This document shows, piece after piece, positions 17,001-26,290 of a stretch of 64,000 nucleotides of DNA. The notes below the pieces were generated by a model. The model searched no databases and had not been told where the DNA came from. It saw nothing but the letters and a program-made list of their open reading frames with translations. Origin of the DNA: an uncultured Alphaproteobacteria bacterium (GTDB lineage: Bacteria; Pseudomonadota; Alphaproteobacteria; RF32; CAG-239); the NCBI GenBank assembly GCA_944392295.1, contig CALXWE010000005.1, positions 1 to 64,000 on the forward strand, given 5' to 3'. The number at the start of each line of letters is the position of its first letter. Position 1 is the first letter of the stretch. The position numbers and the translations under genes are program-made.

Positions 17001-17738
17001 TTAAATCATTGCCATACCGCCGTTAACGTGCAAGGTTTGACCGGTAATGTATTGAGCCTCGTCCGATACCAAAAAGGCTACGGCGTTAGCAATGTCTTGA
17101 GCTTCGCCGAGTTTGGCTTCCGGAATTTTCTTTAATAAAGCAGCTTTTACATCTTCCGGCAAAACATCGGTCATCGGGGTGCGAATAAAGCCCGGAGCTA
17201 CCGAGTTTACGGTAATGCCTCTTGAACCAACTTCTTGAGCCAAGCATTTGTTCATGGCAATCATACCGGCTTTAGATGCCGAATAGTTAGCTTGACCGGC
17301 ATTACCCATAACGCCAACAACCGAGGCAATACCTACAATACGACCGTATCTTCTCTTCATCATGCCTCTAACAACAGCTTTGGCAAGCTTGAAACCGGCT
17401 GTTAAGTTTACATCTAATACCAACTGCCATTCTTCATCGCTCATACGCATAAATAAATTATCGCGTGTTAAACCGGCATTGTTAATCAAAATATCAATTT
17501 GACCGAATTTAGCTTCAACTTCTTTAATTAAGTTGGCAATTTCTTCAGCTTTGGATAAGTTAGCTACAAAGCATTCAACTCTTTCGCCTAATTCGGCTTT
17601 TAATTGTTCCATACGCTCGGCACGCATATCGGTCAATGCCAAAGTGGCACCCTGAGCATGCAATGTACGAGCAATTTTATCACCCAAACCGCCGGATGCA
17701 CCGGTAATTAAAGCAACTTTTCCATCAAGTCTAAACAT
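17001..17738 (-). CDS. fabG: 3-oxoacyl-[ACP] reductase FabG
   Basis: FabG reduces 3-oxoacyl-ACP with NADPH in fatty acid elongation. The 245-residue short-chain dehydrogenase has the cofactor motif TGASGGLG at residues 12-19, NNAG (about 86-89), the catalytic Ser in GIASVVG, and the Tyr-Lys pair in NYSASKAG. It follows fabD with a 21-bp gap, so they form one operon. The usual acpP and fabF genes do not follow; a terminator does. Confidence 0.96.
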   Translation of the reverse strand: MFRLDGKVALITGASGGLGDKIARTLHAQGATLALTDMRAERMEQLKAELGERVECFVANLSKAEEIANLIKEVEAKFGQIDILINNAGLTRDNLFMRMSDEEWQLVLDVNLTAGFKLAKAVVRGMMKRRYGRIVGIASVVGVMGNAGQANYSASKAGMIAMNKCLAQEVGSRGITVNSVAPGFIRTPMTDVLPEDVKAALLKKIPEAKLGEAQDIANAVAFLVSDEAQYITGQTLHVNGGMAMI

Positions 17739-17759
17739 ATTTCTATCCTTTTGTTAAAG

Positions 17760-18704
17760 TTATAAATTTTTTGCCAGCTCTTCAATTTCAGCCACGGAGC
17801 CGACCGAAACGGCATTAATTTCTTTGTCGCTTCTCTTGACAATACCCGAAAGAACTTTGCCTGCACCTAACTCAATAACATCGGTAACGCCTTGTTCTTT
17901 CATAAACATAACGGTTTCCCGCCATCTTACTGTTCCGGTAACTTGTTCTATTAAGTTTTTAATTATTTCTTTATGATTTGTAATCGGAGCAGCTAAAACG
18001 TTTGCAATTAACGGAATTTTAGCATCTTTGCTTTCAACTTGCATAAAAGCTCTGGCCATGGCTTCCGCAGCCGGTTGCATTAAAGGACTGTGAAAAGGAG
18101 CACTTACCGGCAATCTTATGCATCTTTTTGCACCAAACTCCGAAGCTATTTCCACAGCTTTTTCAATGGCTGCCGTATGTCCTGATAAAACTACTTGTCC
18201 GTCAGAATTATCATTGGCGGCAACACACAAATTTTTTTCATCGTTGCAAGCTTCAACCAAAGCATCAATATCCTTAAAAGATACGCCTAAAACCGCAGCC
18301 ATTCCGCCAACCCCTACGGGAACGGCTTTTTGCATGGCATCACCGCGGATTCTTAATAGTTTGGCGGTGTCTTCAATCGAAAATACTCCGGCACTGCAGG
18401 CGGCCGAATATTCACCCAAAGAGTGTCCGGCAACAAATGATGCTTTATCGGCTAATTTAATTCCAAACTCTTTTTCCAAAACCTTAACAACGGCTAAAGA
18501 ATGCGCCATTAACGCCGGCTGAGTATTGGCCGTTAATGTTAATTCGCTTTCCGGACCCTCGGTCATCAACTTAAATAAGTTTTGACCTAAAGCCTCGTTT
18601 ACTTCTTCAAATACTTCTCGAGCCGCAGCAAAGTTATCGGCCAAGTCCTTTCCCATACCCACAAACTGTGAACCTTGTCCGGGAAATACAAAAGCATATT
18701 TCAT
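17760..18704 (-). CDS. fabD: Malonyl-CoA:ACP transacylase FabD
   Basis: FabD loads malonyl groups onto acyl carrier protein. The 314-residue product has the N-terminal FPGQGSQFVGMG, the nucleophile in GHSLGEYS (Ser95) and the catalytic His in SAPFHSPLM (about residue 205). It is the first gene of the fabD-fabG operon, transcribed away from the glycosyltransferase gene; the 113-bp gap holds both promoters. Confidence 0.96.
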   Translation of the reverse strand: MKYAFVFPGQGSQFVGMGKDLADNFAAAREVFEEVNEALGQNLFKLMTEGPESELTLTANTQPALMAHSLAVVKVLEKEFGIKLADKASFVAGHSLGEYSAACSAGVFSIEDTAKLLRIRGDAMQKAVPVGVGGMAAVLGVSFKDIDALVEACNDEKNLCVAANDNSDGQVVLSGHTAAIEKAVEIASEFGAKRCIRLPVSAPFHSPLMQPAAEAMARAFMQVESKDAKIPLIANVLAAPITNHKEIIKNLIEQVTGTVRWRETVMFMKEQGVTDVIELGAGKVLSGIVKRSDKEINAVSVGSVAEIEELAKNL

Positions 18705-18817
18705 TAATAAAAACCTTTCACTTATTAATTATTTATTGGGAATTTAGGTTTACTTTATTTAAAAGTCAAGAATTTATCCGTTAACCCTTGTAGGCTCTGT
18801 ATAAGTAAGGAGGAAAA

Positions 18818-19639
18818 ATGTTTGTAAACAAAAAAGTATCGGTAGTTACGGTTGCCCATAACTGCTCACGCTTTTTAACCTCCGCATTTAAGTCTTTTGC
18901 TTATCAAGACTATGAAAATATGGAATGGATAATCGTAAACGATGCCTCAACTGATAGTACCGCCGCAAAACTTCAAAAATATCGGCAAAAAGACGCCAGA
19001 GTTAAACTATGTCTTAATAAACAGCGCAAAGGTTATGACGATTCGTACAGTTTTGCCATTTCTAAGGCTACCGGCGATTATATTGCCTTTTTGGAACCAG
19101 AAAATTTTTGGGTTAAAAATAAAATTTCCCGACAGGTTGGCTTTATGCTGCGTTATAACGCTGCTTTAAGTCATACCAGTTACGCATTTGCCGACGGTAA
19201 ATATAATCTGCTCCCCGTCGGCTGCCGACATATCGAGCCTAAAGTAAATTTACTCAACTTTGGCAAAGATACCGATATTTGTCTTTCTACTTTTATGCTT
19301 AATCGGGAAGAGGTTAAAGACTTGTTTCCTATGCCCGATGATAAAAAAGAAGTCGGGTTCGTTATGTACCTAATGCAAAAAGGAATGGTCTCTCAGGGAA
19401 TGTCAGATATCCTTTCTTTGTGCCGCCCTAAGTTTGATTATCCGATACGTCAAAAACATCTGGAAAATATGAAAAAATTGTACGACCAAATGGATAAAAA
19501 TAATATAAAAGTGCCCAGCTTGCTAAGTTATGAAGTTTACAAGGCTTCTAATATTGCCGGCGTAAAACTTGAACCTTCAAGTTGTATAGGCATTGATGTC
19601 GTACAAAGTTTAAATGAACTTAAAAAATTTAAATTATAA
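18818..19639 (+). CDS. Family 2 (GT-A) glycosyltransferase
   Basis: The 273-residue protein begins with the GT2 fold signature VSVVTVAHNCSRFLTSAFKS and WIIVNDASTDST, followed by the acidic region GDYIAFLEPENFW in place of the usual DDD/DxD motif. It probably transfers a sugar to a cell-surface polymer. AAGGAGG precedes the ATG at good spacing. It is nine bases ahead of ftsK and likely cotranscribed; functional linkage is not obvious. The acceptor is unknown. Confidence 0.85.
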   Translation: MFVNKKVSVVTVAHNCSRFLTSAFKSFAYQDYENMEWIIVNDASTDSTAAKLQKYRQKDARVKLCLNKQRKGYDDSYSFAISKATGDYIAFLEPENFWVKNKISRQVGFMLRYNAALSHTSYAFADGKYNLLPVGCRHIEPKVNLLNFGKDTDICLSTFMLNREEVKDLFPMPDDKKEVGFVMYLMQKGMVSQGMSDILSLCRPKFDYPIRQKHLENMKKLYDQMDKNNIKVPSLLSYEVYKASNIAGVKLEPSSCIGIDVVQSLNELKKFKL

Positions 19640-19648
19640 GGATGAACT

Positions 19649-21919
19649 ATGGCAAAAAAAAATAAAAAAAAGCAAGATACCAAATTAAAACGCTTTATGA
19701 TTAAATTTAGTGGATTGCTGCTCATTCTGGCAGCTCTGGCTGTGTATGTTTCCTTGGCAACCTATAATCCTGCCGATCCGGCCTTTAATAATCAAAATGA
19801 TAATGTACCGCTTAACTTGCTTGGCAGATTCGGTGCTAATTTGGCCGAGTTTGTTCTATTTGCCTTTGGTGTTTCGCTGCCGCTGTTTTTACTCGGATGG
19901 CTGGTCTGGGGCTATGGTTTAATTCGTCATAATGTTATTATTGAAGCTAAAATAAGAGTTCTGGCCTTTGTTATCGGTACAATTACTACTTCAACGTTTT
20001 TAAATCTGGTTTGTTATCATCGCTTCGGCAATTATGGTCTGGGCGGTAAACCGGCGCAAAAATTGGCCGCCTCTTTGCAAACTTATTTTAATGACTTAAA
20101 TCTGCCCTATGCTAAGTATATTCTGGCCGCTGTTTTGCTCATAATCAGCTTAATGTCACTTAATTTGGTGCTGGGTATAACCATAAAAGATTGGTACAAA
20201 TGTTTAAGTTATGTACTCAAAAACATAGTACTCTTTGCTCGTTATGCTTTCAAAAATATTAAAAAACTGATGACATTGTTGGTTCGTAAATCAGAACATA
20301 GTACTGCACAAGCCAAAGTCGAACCGCAGCTGCGTCAAGAGCCGGTGTTAAAAACCGAGCCTGCTCCCAAGCCTCAGCCGGTTAAAAAAGAAGCTCCCGC
20401 CAAAAAATCTAAAACCGATGATGACGGCTATCAGTATCCTGATATTAACTTGCTTTCTCGTCCCAAAGATAAAGGTGGAAATGAAGTAAGCCAAAAAGAA
20501 CTTGAAAATACGGCCCATGAACTTGAAGGCGTTTTACAAGAATTTGGCGTCAACGGTAAAATTGTTAAAGTACGTCCCGGTCCGGTGGTAACTTTATACG
20601 AACTTGAACCGGCTCCCGGTACCAAAACGGCGCGCGTTATCGGTTTGGCCGATGATATTGCCCGCTCTATGTCGGCAGTTTCGGTGCGTATTGCCGTAGT
20701 ACCCGGTTCTAATACCATAGGTATTGAGCTTCCGAACGCCAAACGTGAAACCGTATGGCTTAAAGATTTGCTCTCAGATCCGATGTTTAAGGAAAGTAAA
20801 AATACCTTAAATATTGTTTTGGGCAAAGATATCGGTGGTAAAAATACCTACGCCGACTTAGCAAAAATGCCGCACTTGCTGGTTGCCGGTACCACAGGTT
20901 CCGGTAAGTCGGTAGGTGTTAACTCCATGATTTTATCATTGTTGTATCGTATGCGCCCCGAAGAATGTAAATTTATTTTAATCGACCCTAAAATGCTTGA
21001 GTTTTCGATGTATAACGGCATTCCGCACTTGCTTACGCCGGTTATTACCGATCCGGCCAAAGCGGTTATCGGCTTAAAATGGGCAGTACGCGAAATGGAA
21101 GAACGTTATCGTAAAATGGCACAGCTTAATGTTCGTAATATTTCGGGCTATAACCAAAAACTAAAAGAATTAAAAGAAAGCGGCGAAAAATTAACCCGTA
21201 CCATTCAAGTCGGTTTTGATCCCGAAACCGGTAAACCCGTGTATGAAGAACAAGAACTGGATACAACCCCGTTGCCATATATTGTTATCGTCGTTGATGA
21301 AATGGCCGACTTAATGTTGGTTGCCGGAAAAGAAGTTGAAGCAGCCATTCAACGTTTGGCACAAATGGCGCGTGCTGCAGGTTTGCACTTAATTATGTCA
21401 ACCCAACGTCCGTCGGTAGATGTTATTACCGGTACCATTAAAGCCAACTTCCCAAGCCGTATCAGTTTTCAGGTAACATCTAAAATTGACAGCCGCACCA
21501 TTTTAGGAGAGCAGGGTGCCGAACAGCTCTTAGGTATGGGCGATATGCTCTATATGCCTGCCGGCTTAAGACCTTTGCGTGTTCACGGCAGCTTTGTAAA
21601 AGACAGTGAAGTTGAGGCTGTAGTAGATTTCTTGAAAAAACAACGCGCTCCCGAATATGTTGAAGCCGTTACCGAAGGCGAACTTAATACCAAAGATTCT
21701 CCGGCCGTGTTCGATTCAACTTCTATGGGAGCCAGCGACAATGATCTTTATGCGCAGGCTTTGGCTATTGTTCGCAATGATAAAAAAGCCTCTACCAGTT
21801 ATATTCAACGTAAACTGCGTATCGGCTATAACCGCGCTGCCGCCCTTATTGACCGTATGGAAGAAGAGGGTATTGTATCGGCAGCCGATCATGTGGGTAG
21901 AAGAGAAGTTATAGGCTAG
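19649..21919 (+). CDS. ftsK: DNA translocase FtsK
   Basis: FtsK couples division to chromosome segregation by pumping DNA at the septum. The 756-residue protein has an N-terminal membrane domain with about four segments (residues 15-190), a short Pro/Lys/Gln-rich linker (about 220-255), and the motor: Walker A GTTGSGKSVGVN and Walker B YIVIVVDEMADLM. The C-terminal gamma winged helix (QALAIVRNDKKASTSYIQRK) reads KOPS-type sites. The linker is short compared with E. coli FtsK, as usual for alphaproteobacteria. Confidence 0.96.
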   Translation: MAKKNKKKQDTKLKRFMIKFSGLLLILAALAVYVSLATYNPADPAFNNQNDNVPLNLLGRFGANLAEFVLFAFGVSLPLFLLGWLVWGYGLIRHNVIIEAKIRVLAFVIGTITTSTFLNLVCYHRFGNYGLGGKPAQKLAASLQTYFNDLNLPYAKYILAAVLLIISLMSLNLVLGITIKDWYKCLSYVLKNIVLFARYAFKNIKKLMTLLVRKSEHSTAQAKVEPQLRQEPVLKTEPAPKPQPVKKEAPAKKSKTDDDGYQYPDINLLSRPKDKGGNEVSQKELENTAHELEGVLQEFGVNGKIVKVRPGPVVTLYELEPAPGTKTARVIGLADDIARSMSAVSVRIAVVPGSNTIGIELPNAKRETVWLKDLLSDPMFKESKNTLNIVLGKDIGGKNTYADLAKMPHLLVAGTTGSGKSVGVNSMILSLLYRMRPEECKFILIDPKMLEFSMYNGIPHLLTPVITDPAKAVIGLKWAVREMEERYRKMAQLNVRNISGYNQKLKELKESGEKLTRTIQVGFDPETGKPVYEEQELDTTPLPYIVIVVDEMADLMLVAGKEVEAAIQRLAQMARAAGLHLIMSTQRPSVDVITGTIKANFPSRISFQVTSKIDSRTILGEQGAEQLLGMGDMLYMPAGLRPLRVHGSFVKDSEVEAVVDFLKKQRAPEYVEAVTEGELNTKDSPAVFDSTSMGASDNDLYAQALAIVRNDKKASTSYIQRKLRIGYNRAAALIDRMEEEGIVSAADHVGRREVIG

Positions 21920-21980
21920 TAAAAAGAGTTTGTTGCATTTTTTTGCAAAATCAGATACATTAAAACAAGGAGGATATCAT

Positions 21981-22334
21981 ATGAAAATACTTAAAACCTT
22001 AACCATAGCTCTTTTTTTAGTTGGAGTGTCAAGCACGTTATCATTTGCCGGCGTAACCTTTTTACCGGGATCTTCTTATGGTAGTGCCGGTTCGGCCAAT
22101 TCCGGAAATACAACTCAACCGTCGCAGCAAGATTCTGAAACCAGATGCAAAAATGCCGGATATTACTATACGTCATGCGGTGAAAATGAGGTGCTGACCG
22201 AACGCTGCCCTTATGATAGCTCATATTATCGTGATTGCTGCGAAACCGACTATAAGTATACCAGACAAGAATGCCTTAATGCCGGCTTGAGCTATTCTCG
22301 CAAGAGCTGCGGTGGTCTTTATAAATGTCTGTAA
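21981..22334 (+). CDS. Small secreted cysteine-rich protein, same motif as the 3.7-5.2 kb pair
   Basis: This 117-residue protein has a signal peptide (MKILKTLTIALFLVGVSSTLSFA), a Gly/Ser/Asn-rich spacer and a cysteine-rich C terminus with CPYDSSYYRDC, matching CPFDTSYKKC and CPFNSSYKWC of the proteins at 3705 and 4744. Two CKNAGYYY / CLNAGLSY half-repeats are visible. ATG 21981 is chosen because AGGAGG stands nine bases upstream. It follows ftsK by 61 bp and ends at its own terminator. Function unknown. Confidence 0.8.
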   Translation: MKILKTLTIALFLVGVSSTLSFAGVTFLPGSSYGSAGSANSGNTTQPSQQDSETRCKNAGYYYTSCGENEVLTERCPYDSSYYRDCCETDYKYTRQECLNAGLSYSRKSCGGLYKCL

Positions 22335-22362
22335 TCTTTACGTAAATTAATAATCTAAACAG

Positions 22363-22385
22363 CCTCCCGTTAAGGGAGGTTTTTT
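22363..22385 (+). terminator. Terminator after the small cysteine-rich gene
   Basis: The stem CCTCCC/GGGAGG with loop GTTAA is followed by a T run. Confidence 0.8.
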
Positions 22386-22407
22386 ATATATTTAAATAAA
22401 GTAACTC

Positions 22408-22433
22408 TTGACAAAATCGCTAATATGTGTCAA
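22408..22433 (+). promoter_or_regulatory. Palindromic TTGACA-N14-TGTCAA upstream of the 22468 orphan gene
   Basis: TTGACA (22408-22413) and TGTCAA (22428-22433) form an inverted repeat enclosing TAATAT. A similar TTGACA/TGTCAA palindrome lies at the 8036 gene. A well-spaced -10 box is not obvious, so this may be operator rather than core promoter. Confidence 0.4.
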
Positions 22434-22467
22434 AAATAAAACCATCTAATATTAAATATAAATAATT

Positions 22468-22728
22468 ATGGGAATAATAGAAGAAAAGGCGGAAATGATA
22501 GTTGATAGACTATATCCGCTTGCAGCACAAAACAGAAGGATTGTTAAACAGCTTGTTATTAATACCCTTCAAGACAGGGAATTCCAGCAATTATGGGAAC
22601 AAGCTTATTTCCGTCGTCAAGGGGAGCTCTCTGAAGAAGATGAGGTTTTTTTGTATGAAACATACATTAACAACCGCAATATGGGAGCTATTTCGGAGAG
22701 ATGCCTGAAGGCACTTGACGAACGCTGA
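22468..22728 (+). CDS. Orphan 86-residue protein (SD-less gene)
   Basis: This is a charged, helix-rich protein without signal peptide; I recognise no family. The leader TAAATATAAATAATT-ATG has no ribosome site, unlike the ftsK-side genes. It stands alone between two terminators, with no partner gene. The architecture matches the orphan genes at 8036, 55707, 59365 and 63025. Confidence 0.7.
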   Translation: MGIIEEKAEMIVDRLYPLAAQNRRIVKQLVINTLQDREFQQLWEQAYFRRQGELSEEDEVFLYETYINNRNMGAISERCLKALDER

Positions 22729-22747
22729 TAATAAACCATAAAACAAA

Positions 22748-22770
22748 AAGCACCGAAATTATCGGTGCTT
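22748..22770. terminator. Bidirectional terminator between the 22468 gene and cysS
   Basis: The stem AAAGCACCGA/TCGGTGCTTT is followed by TTGTTT on the plus strand and TTTTGTTTT on the minus strand. Confidence 0.8.
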
Positions 22771-22775
22771 TTTGT

Positions 22776-24161
22776 TTAAGCTTTTTTCCAGGTTGTTCCT
22801 GTCGGGGAATCTTCCAAGATAATGCCTTTAAGTTTTAATTCTTCACGAATTTTATCGGCGGTTGCCCAGTCTTTGTTCTTTTTGGCCTCGGCACGAGCGG
22901 CAATTTTTTCCTCAATTTCTTTAGCCTCATTGTCGTCTTCAATCATTCCGCCCTTAAACCAAGCCTCAGGTGTTTGGTATAAAAGTCCGAGAAGCTCGGC
23001 ACTGGCTAAAAACTCACCTTTTAATTTGGCTTTTTCTTGCTCGGTTTCGGCCTTATTTAAGGCTCCTGCTAACTCGTGCAATACGGCCAAAGCTGCCGGA
23101 GTGTTTAAGTCATCGGCCAAAGCGTCTACAAGTTTATTGTTAGGCTCACTTGGTAAAGCTTCAATATCCGCAACTTTTAACAAGGCATTATAAAACTTAT
23201 CAAGTACGGCCTTAGACTGTTCCAAACCGCTAAACGTAAAGTTAAACGGCTGATGATAATGGGTAGTCAAAAACAGCAGTCTTAAAGCCTCTGCCGGATA
23301 TTTTTGCAATATCTCGTCAACGTTATGGAAGTTGCCCAATGATTTTGACATTTTTACGCCGTCAACCATCAGCATACCGGCATGTACCCAATAGTGTGCA
23401 AAATGCGAGCCCTCAAAAGCGCAGGTAGATTGAGCACATTCGTTTTCATGGTGCGGAAAAATTAAGTCAGCCCCGCCGCCGTGAATGTCAAAATCATTGC
23501 CGAGTAGTTTGGAACTCATTGCCGAGCATTCCAAGTGCCACCCCGGACGTCCGTATCCCCATGGGCTGTCCCATCCGGGCTGGTCGGCTTCCGACGGCTT
23601 CCACAAAATAAAATCGGCCGGATTCTTTTTATAATCGGCAACTTCAATGCGAGCTCCTGCTAACATTTCTTTCATGGAACGACCTGATAAAAAGCCATAG
23701 TTAGGCATGGAATCAACGTCAAACAAAACATGACCTTGAGCCTCGTAAGCATGACCGTTTGCCAGCAGCCTTTTAACCAGCTCAATCATTTCAGCAATAT
23801 ATTCGGTAGCTCTCGGACGATAGTTAGGACTTAAAACATTAAGCTTTGCCATGTCTTCAATATACCAATTATAAGTTTGTTCGGTAATTTCACGTATCGG
23901 CTTGCCGGTTTGTTGATGCTTTGCTAAAATTTTATCATCAACATCGGTAATGTTAGATACGTAAGTTACGTGATTTTTACCGTAAACCTGACACAACAAT
24001 CTGTATAATACATCAAACACAACCGAAGTTTTGGCATTGCCCAAATGAGCTCTGTCGTAAACGGTCGGACCGCAAACATACATACGCACATTATTGGCAT
24101 CAATAGGTGTAAATTCATCTTTGCGTTGTTTTAAGGTATTATGCAGATAAACTGTGGTCAT
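22776..24161 (-). CDS. cysS: Cysteinyl-tRNA synthetase
   Basis: CysRS charges tRNA-Cys. The 461-residue class I synthetase has CGPTVYDRAHLGNA (HIGH-type motif near residue 37), zinc-site residues in the expected places (Cys29, ECSAMS, the His pair in FPHHENECAQ) and KMSKSLGN as the KMSKS loop. AAGGA precedes the ATG. It follows gltX with a 12-bp gap and should share its transcript. Confidence 0.96.
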   Translation of the reverse strand: MTTVYLHNTLKQRKDEFTPIDANNVRMYVCGPTVYDRAHLGNAKTSVVFDVLYRLLCQVYGKNHVTYVSNITDVDDKILAKHQQTGKPIREITEQTYNWYIEDMAKLNVLSPNYRPRATEYIAEMIELVKRLLANGHAYEAQGHVLFDVDSMPNYGFLSGRSMKEMLAGARIEVADYKKNPADFILWKPSEADQPGWDSPWGYGRPGWHLECSAMSSKLLGNDFDIHGGGADLIFPHHENECAQSTCAFEGSHFAHYWVHAGMLMVDGVKMSKSLGNFHNVDEILQKYPAEALRLLFLTTHYHQPFNFTFSGLEQSKAVLDKFYNALLKVADIEALPSEPNNKLVDALADDLNTPAALAVLHELAGALNKAETEQEKAKLKGEFLASAELLGLLYQTPEAWFKGGMIEDDNEAKEIEEKIAARAEAKKNKDWATADKIREELKLKGIILEDSPTGTTWKKA

Positions 24162-24172
24162 TTTGGTTTCCT

Positions 24173-25495
24173 TTAAGCTTTTTGTCCTTTAAGACGTTTT
24201 AATACTTTATCATAGCCGATAAGCGGTAACAAAACTTTTAATTCCGGTCCGTTATCCAAACCGGTCAAAGCCTTGCGGATAGGATGAAACAGCTCTTTGC
24301 CTTTTTTGGCGGTTTTAGCTTTAATTTCATTCATCCATAAATTAAATGTTTCATCATTCCAAGGCTCGGAAGGTAATAATTCGGCACCGGCATCGGTAAC
24401 CGAAGTTTCTTCCATAATCGGTTGAACTTCGCCGTTGCAGATGTTGTTCCACAAATTAAAATCTTCTACGGTATTTAAGTTGGCACGAACTTTATTCCAA
24501 AAATCTTCACTGCCGTTTATGCGACCGGCAACATTGGCATAAGGCAGATGACGAATATATTTTAAGTTAAAGTGCTTTAATTCTTCTTCATCAAACTTAG
24601 GCTGAGCCCGTCCGATTTTGGTAAAGTCCAAAGTTTGAGCAAGTTCTTCCAAAGAATAGAACGGTTCAATAGCCTCTGATGTACCGAGTTTAGCCAAAAA
24701 TGAGCATATAGCCATATTTTCAACGCCTTCAGCCTTTAATTCACGCACGCCGAGACTTCCTAAACGTTTGGAAAGTTTACCTTCTTTACCTGTCAAAAGA
24801 GGCAAGTGGGCAAAAGTCGGAACTTTACCGCCGATAGCTTCAAACATTTGAATTTGTGAGGCGGTATTGGTAACATGGTCTTCACCTCTTACGATATGTG
24901 TAATACCGAAATCACAGTCATCAATAACCGACGGTAAATGATACAAATAAGAGCCGTCTTCACGAATGATAATCGGGTCGCTTAAATTTTGAGCTTCATA
25001 TTTAATATGCCCTCTTATGGCATCATCCCAAGCAATTTCTCCATCCAACAATTTAAAACGATAGTGAGGCTTTCTTCCCTCAGCTTCAAAGCGGGCAATA
25101 TCATCTTTGGTATATTGCAAAGCTTGGCGGTCATAAATCGGGGGCAGACCTTTTGACATGGCGCGTTTACGTTTAAACTCCAATTCTTCGGGAGTTTCGT
25201 AACAAGGATAAATTCTGCCTTGAGCTTTGAGTTTTTCGGTAATTTCATTATAACGTTCAAAGCGAGCTGATTGTCGAGCCTCTTCGCTCCAAGTTAAACC
25301 GAGCCAGATAAGACTTTCGCGCAAAGAATCTTCATATTCTTTTTTAGAACGTAAAAAGTCGGTATCATCAATACGGAGCATAAATTCTCCGCCCATTTTT
25401 TTTGCCCACAACCAGTTAAACAAAGCAGTACGAGTGTTACCGATATGCATATGTCCTGTGGGACTTGGTGCAAACCTTACTTTAATTTTAGTCAT
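24173..25495 (-). CDS. gltX: Glutamyl-tRNA synthetase
   Basis: GluRS charges tRNA-Glu (and, in many alphaproteobacteria, tRNA-Gln for later amidation). The 440-residue protein has FAPSPTGHMHIGNTRTALFN at the N terminus and KLSKRLGS as the KMSKS-type loop. At 440 residues it is shorter than E. coli GltX (471); alphaproteobacteria often carry two copies, and this could be either paralogue (GltX1 or GltX2). It is first in the gltX-cysS operon. Confidence 0.93.
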   Translation of the reverse strand: MTKIKVRFAPSPTGHMHIGNTRTALFNWLWAKKMGGEFMLRIDDTDFLRSKKEYEDSLRESLIWLGLTWSEEARQSARFERYNEITEKLKAQGRIYPCYETPEELEFKRKRAMSKGLPPIYDRQALQYTKDDIARFEAEGRKPHYRFKLLDGEIAWDDAIRGHIKYEAQNLSDPIIIREDGSYLYHLPSVIDDCDFGITHIVRGEDHVTNTASQIQMFEAIGGKVPTFAHLPLLTGKEGKLSKRLGSLGVRELKAEGVENMAICSFLAKLGTSEAIEPFYSLEELAQTLDFTKIGRAQPKFDEEELKHFNLKYIRHLPYANVAGRINGSEDFWNKVRANLNTVEDFNLWNNICNGEVQPIMEETSVTDAGAELLPSEPWNDETFNLWMNEIKAKTAKKGKELFHPIRKALTGLDNGPELKVLLPLIGYDKVLKRLKGQKA

Positions 25496-25567
25496 TTTAA
25501 ACTACCTTTATTATAAAAATCTGGAGTATGTTATACAGATTATCAGATAATTTCAACTTTAAAATAC

Positions 25568-26230
25568 TTATTGATACAGCAATTTTTGCTGAGCATTTTG
25601 CTCGTTGGAAACGGTTAAAGTTTCTAAATCTTCCAAAAACCAAGAAACCTCTTCGTCAGCTTCGGTCATCATGGTATAAAAGCGGTTGCGATAGGTTAAG
25701 ATTAGGCTGCTTTCCCCGATTTTTAGATCGTAAATTTTTATTTTGCCGTCGGTCTTGGCAACCTTAAATTCCAGCATAATATAACTTAAGTTTTCCGAAG
25801 CCATATTTTCCGGTAAATTAACTTTGCAAAAGATATCGGTAAAATTGCCGTTGATACGAGCTGAAGTAATTTCAAAATCAATACCGTCGGTATTAAAGTC
25901 CAGTGGGTAGTTTTTATACAAGCTTAAAACGTAGCGATTAAACAAGGTAAGATAAGCTTGCTTTTGCTCAGCATCAAAAATTTTCCAGTATTTACCGATA
26001 ACAAACTTGGCAATATAAGAAGTATCAACATCTTCATTAAACATTTTATCCAAGGTGTCGTATTTGCTTTGTAAATCGGGGTTTCCCAGAGCATCTATTA
26101 ATTCATGTCCGGTATTTTGTGCCCAACTGGCAGCCTCGGCTTCGTCCACGGGAGAAGTCTTTGCTCTTACATCAAAGGCAAAGAGCATAAAAACGGCGGT
26201 GATAAGTTGTAAAAAAATCTTACTTTTCAT
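25568..26230 (-). CDS. mlaC: MlaC/Ttg2D-family periplasmic phospholipid carrier
   Basis: The 220-residue protein has a signal peptide (MKSKIFLQLITAVFMLFAFDVRA) and the MlaC fold pattern: AKFVIGKYWKIFDAEQKQAYLTLFNRYVLSLYKNY is typical of the family, followed by beta strands carrying IFCKVNLPENM and KIYDLKIGESSLI. MlaC shuttles phospholipids between the outer membrane and the MlaFEDB transporter. ATG 26230 has AAGGT upstream; an earlier ATG lacks a ribosome site. The other mla genes are not in this window, so the gene symbol is by family. Confidence 0.8.
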   Translation of the reverse strand: MKSKIFLQLITAVFMLFAFDVRAKTSPVDEAEAASWAQNTGHELIDALGNPDLQSKYDTLDKMFNEDVDTSYIAKFVIGKYWKIFDAEQKQAYLTLFNRYVLSLYKNYPLDFNTDGIDFEITSARINGNFTDIFCKVNLPENMASENLSYIMLEFKVAKTDGKIKIYDLKIGESSLILTYRNRFYTMMTEADEEVSWFLEDLETLTVSNEQNAQQKLLYQ

Positions 26231-26290
26231 AAAAAATACCTTAACATAAATCATCAAACAATAAAAGTTTAATATACAAAGGTTAATAAA

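Noticed and set aside
18818-19639. Part of a surface polysaccharide cluster
   Set aside because: It is a single glycosyltransferase next to ftsK; no other sugar-polymer genes are adjacent.
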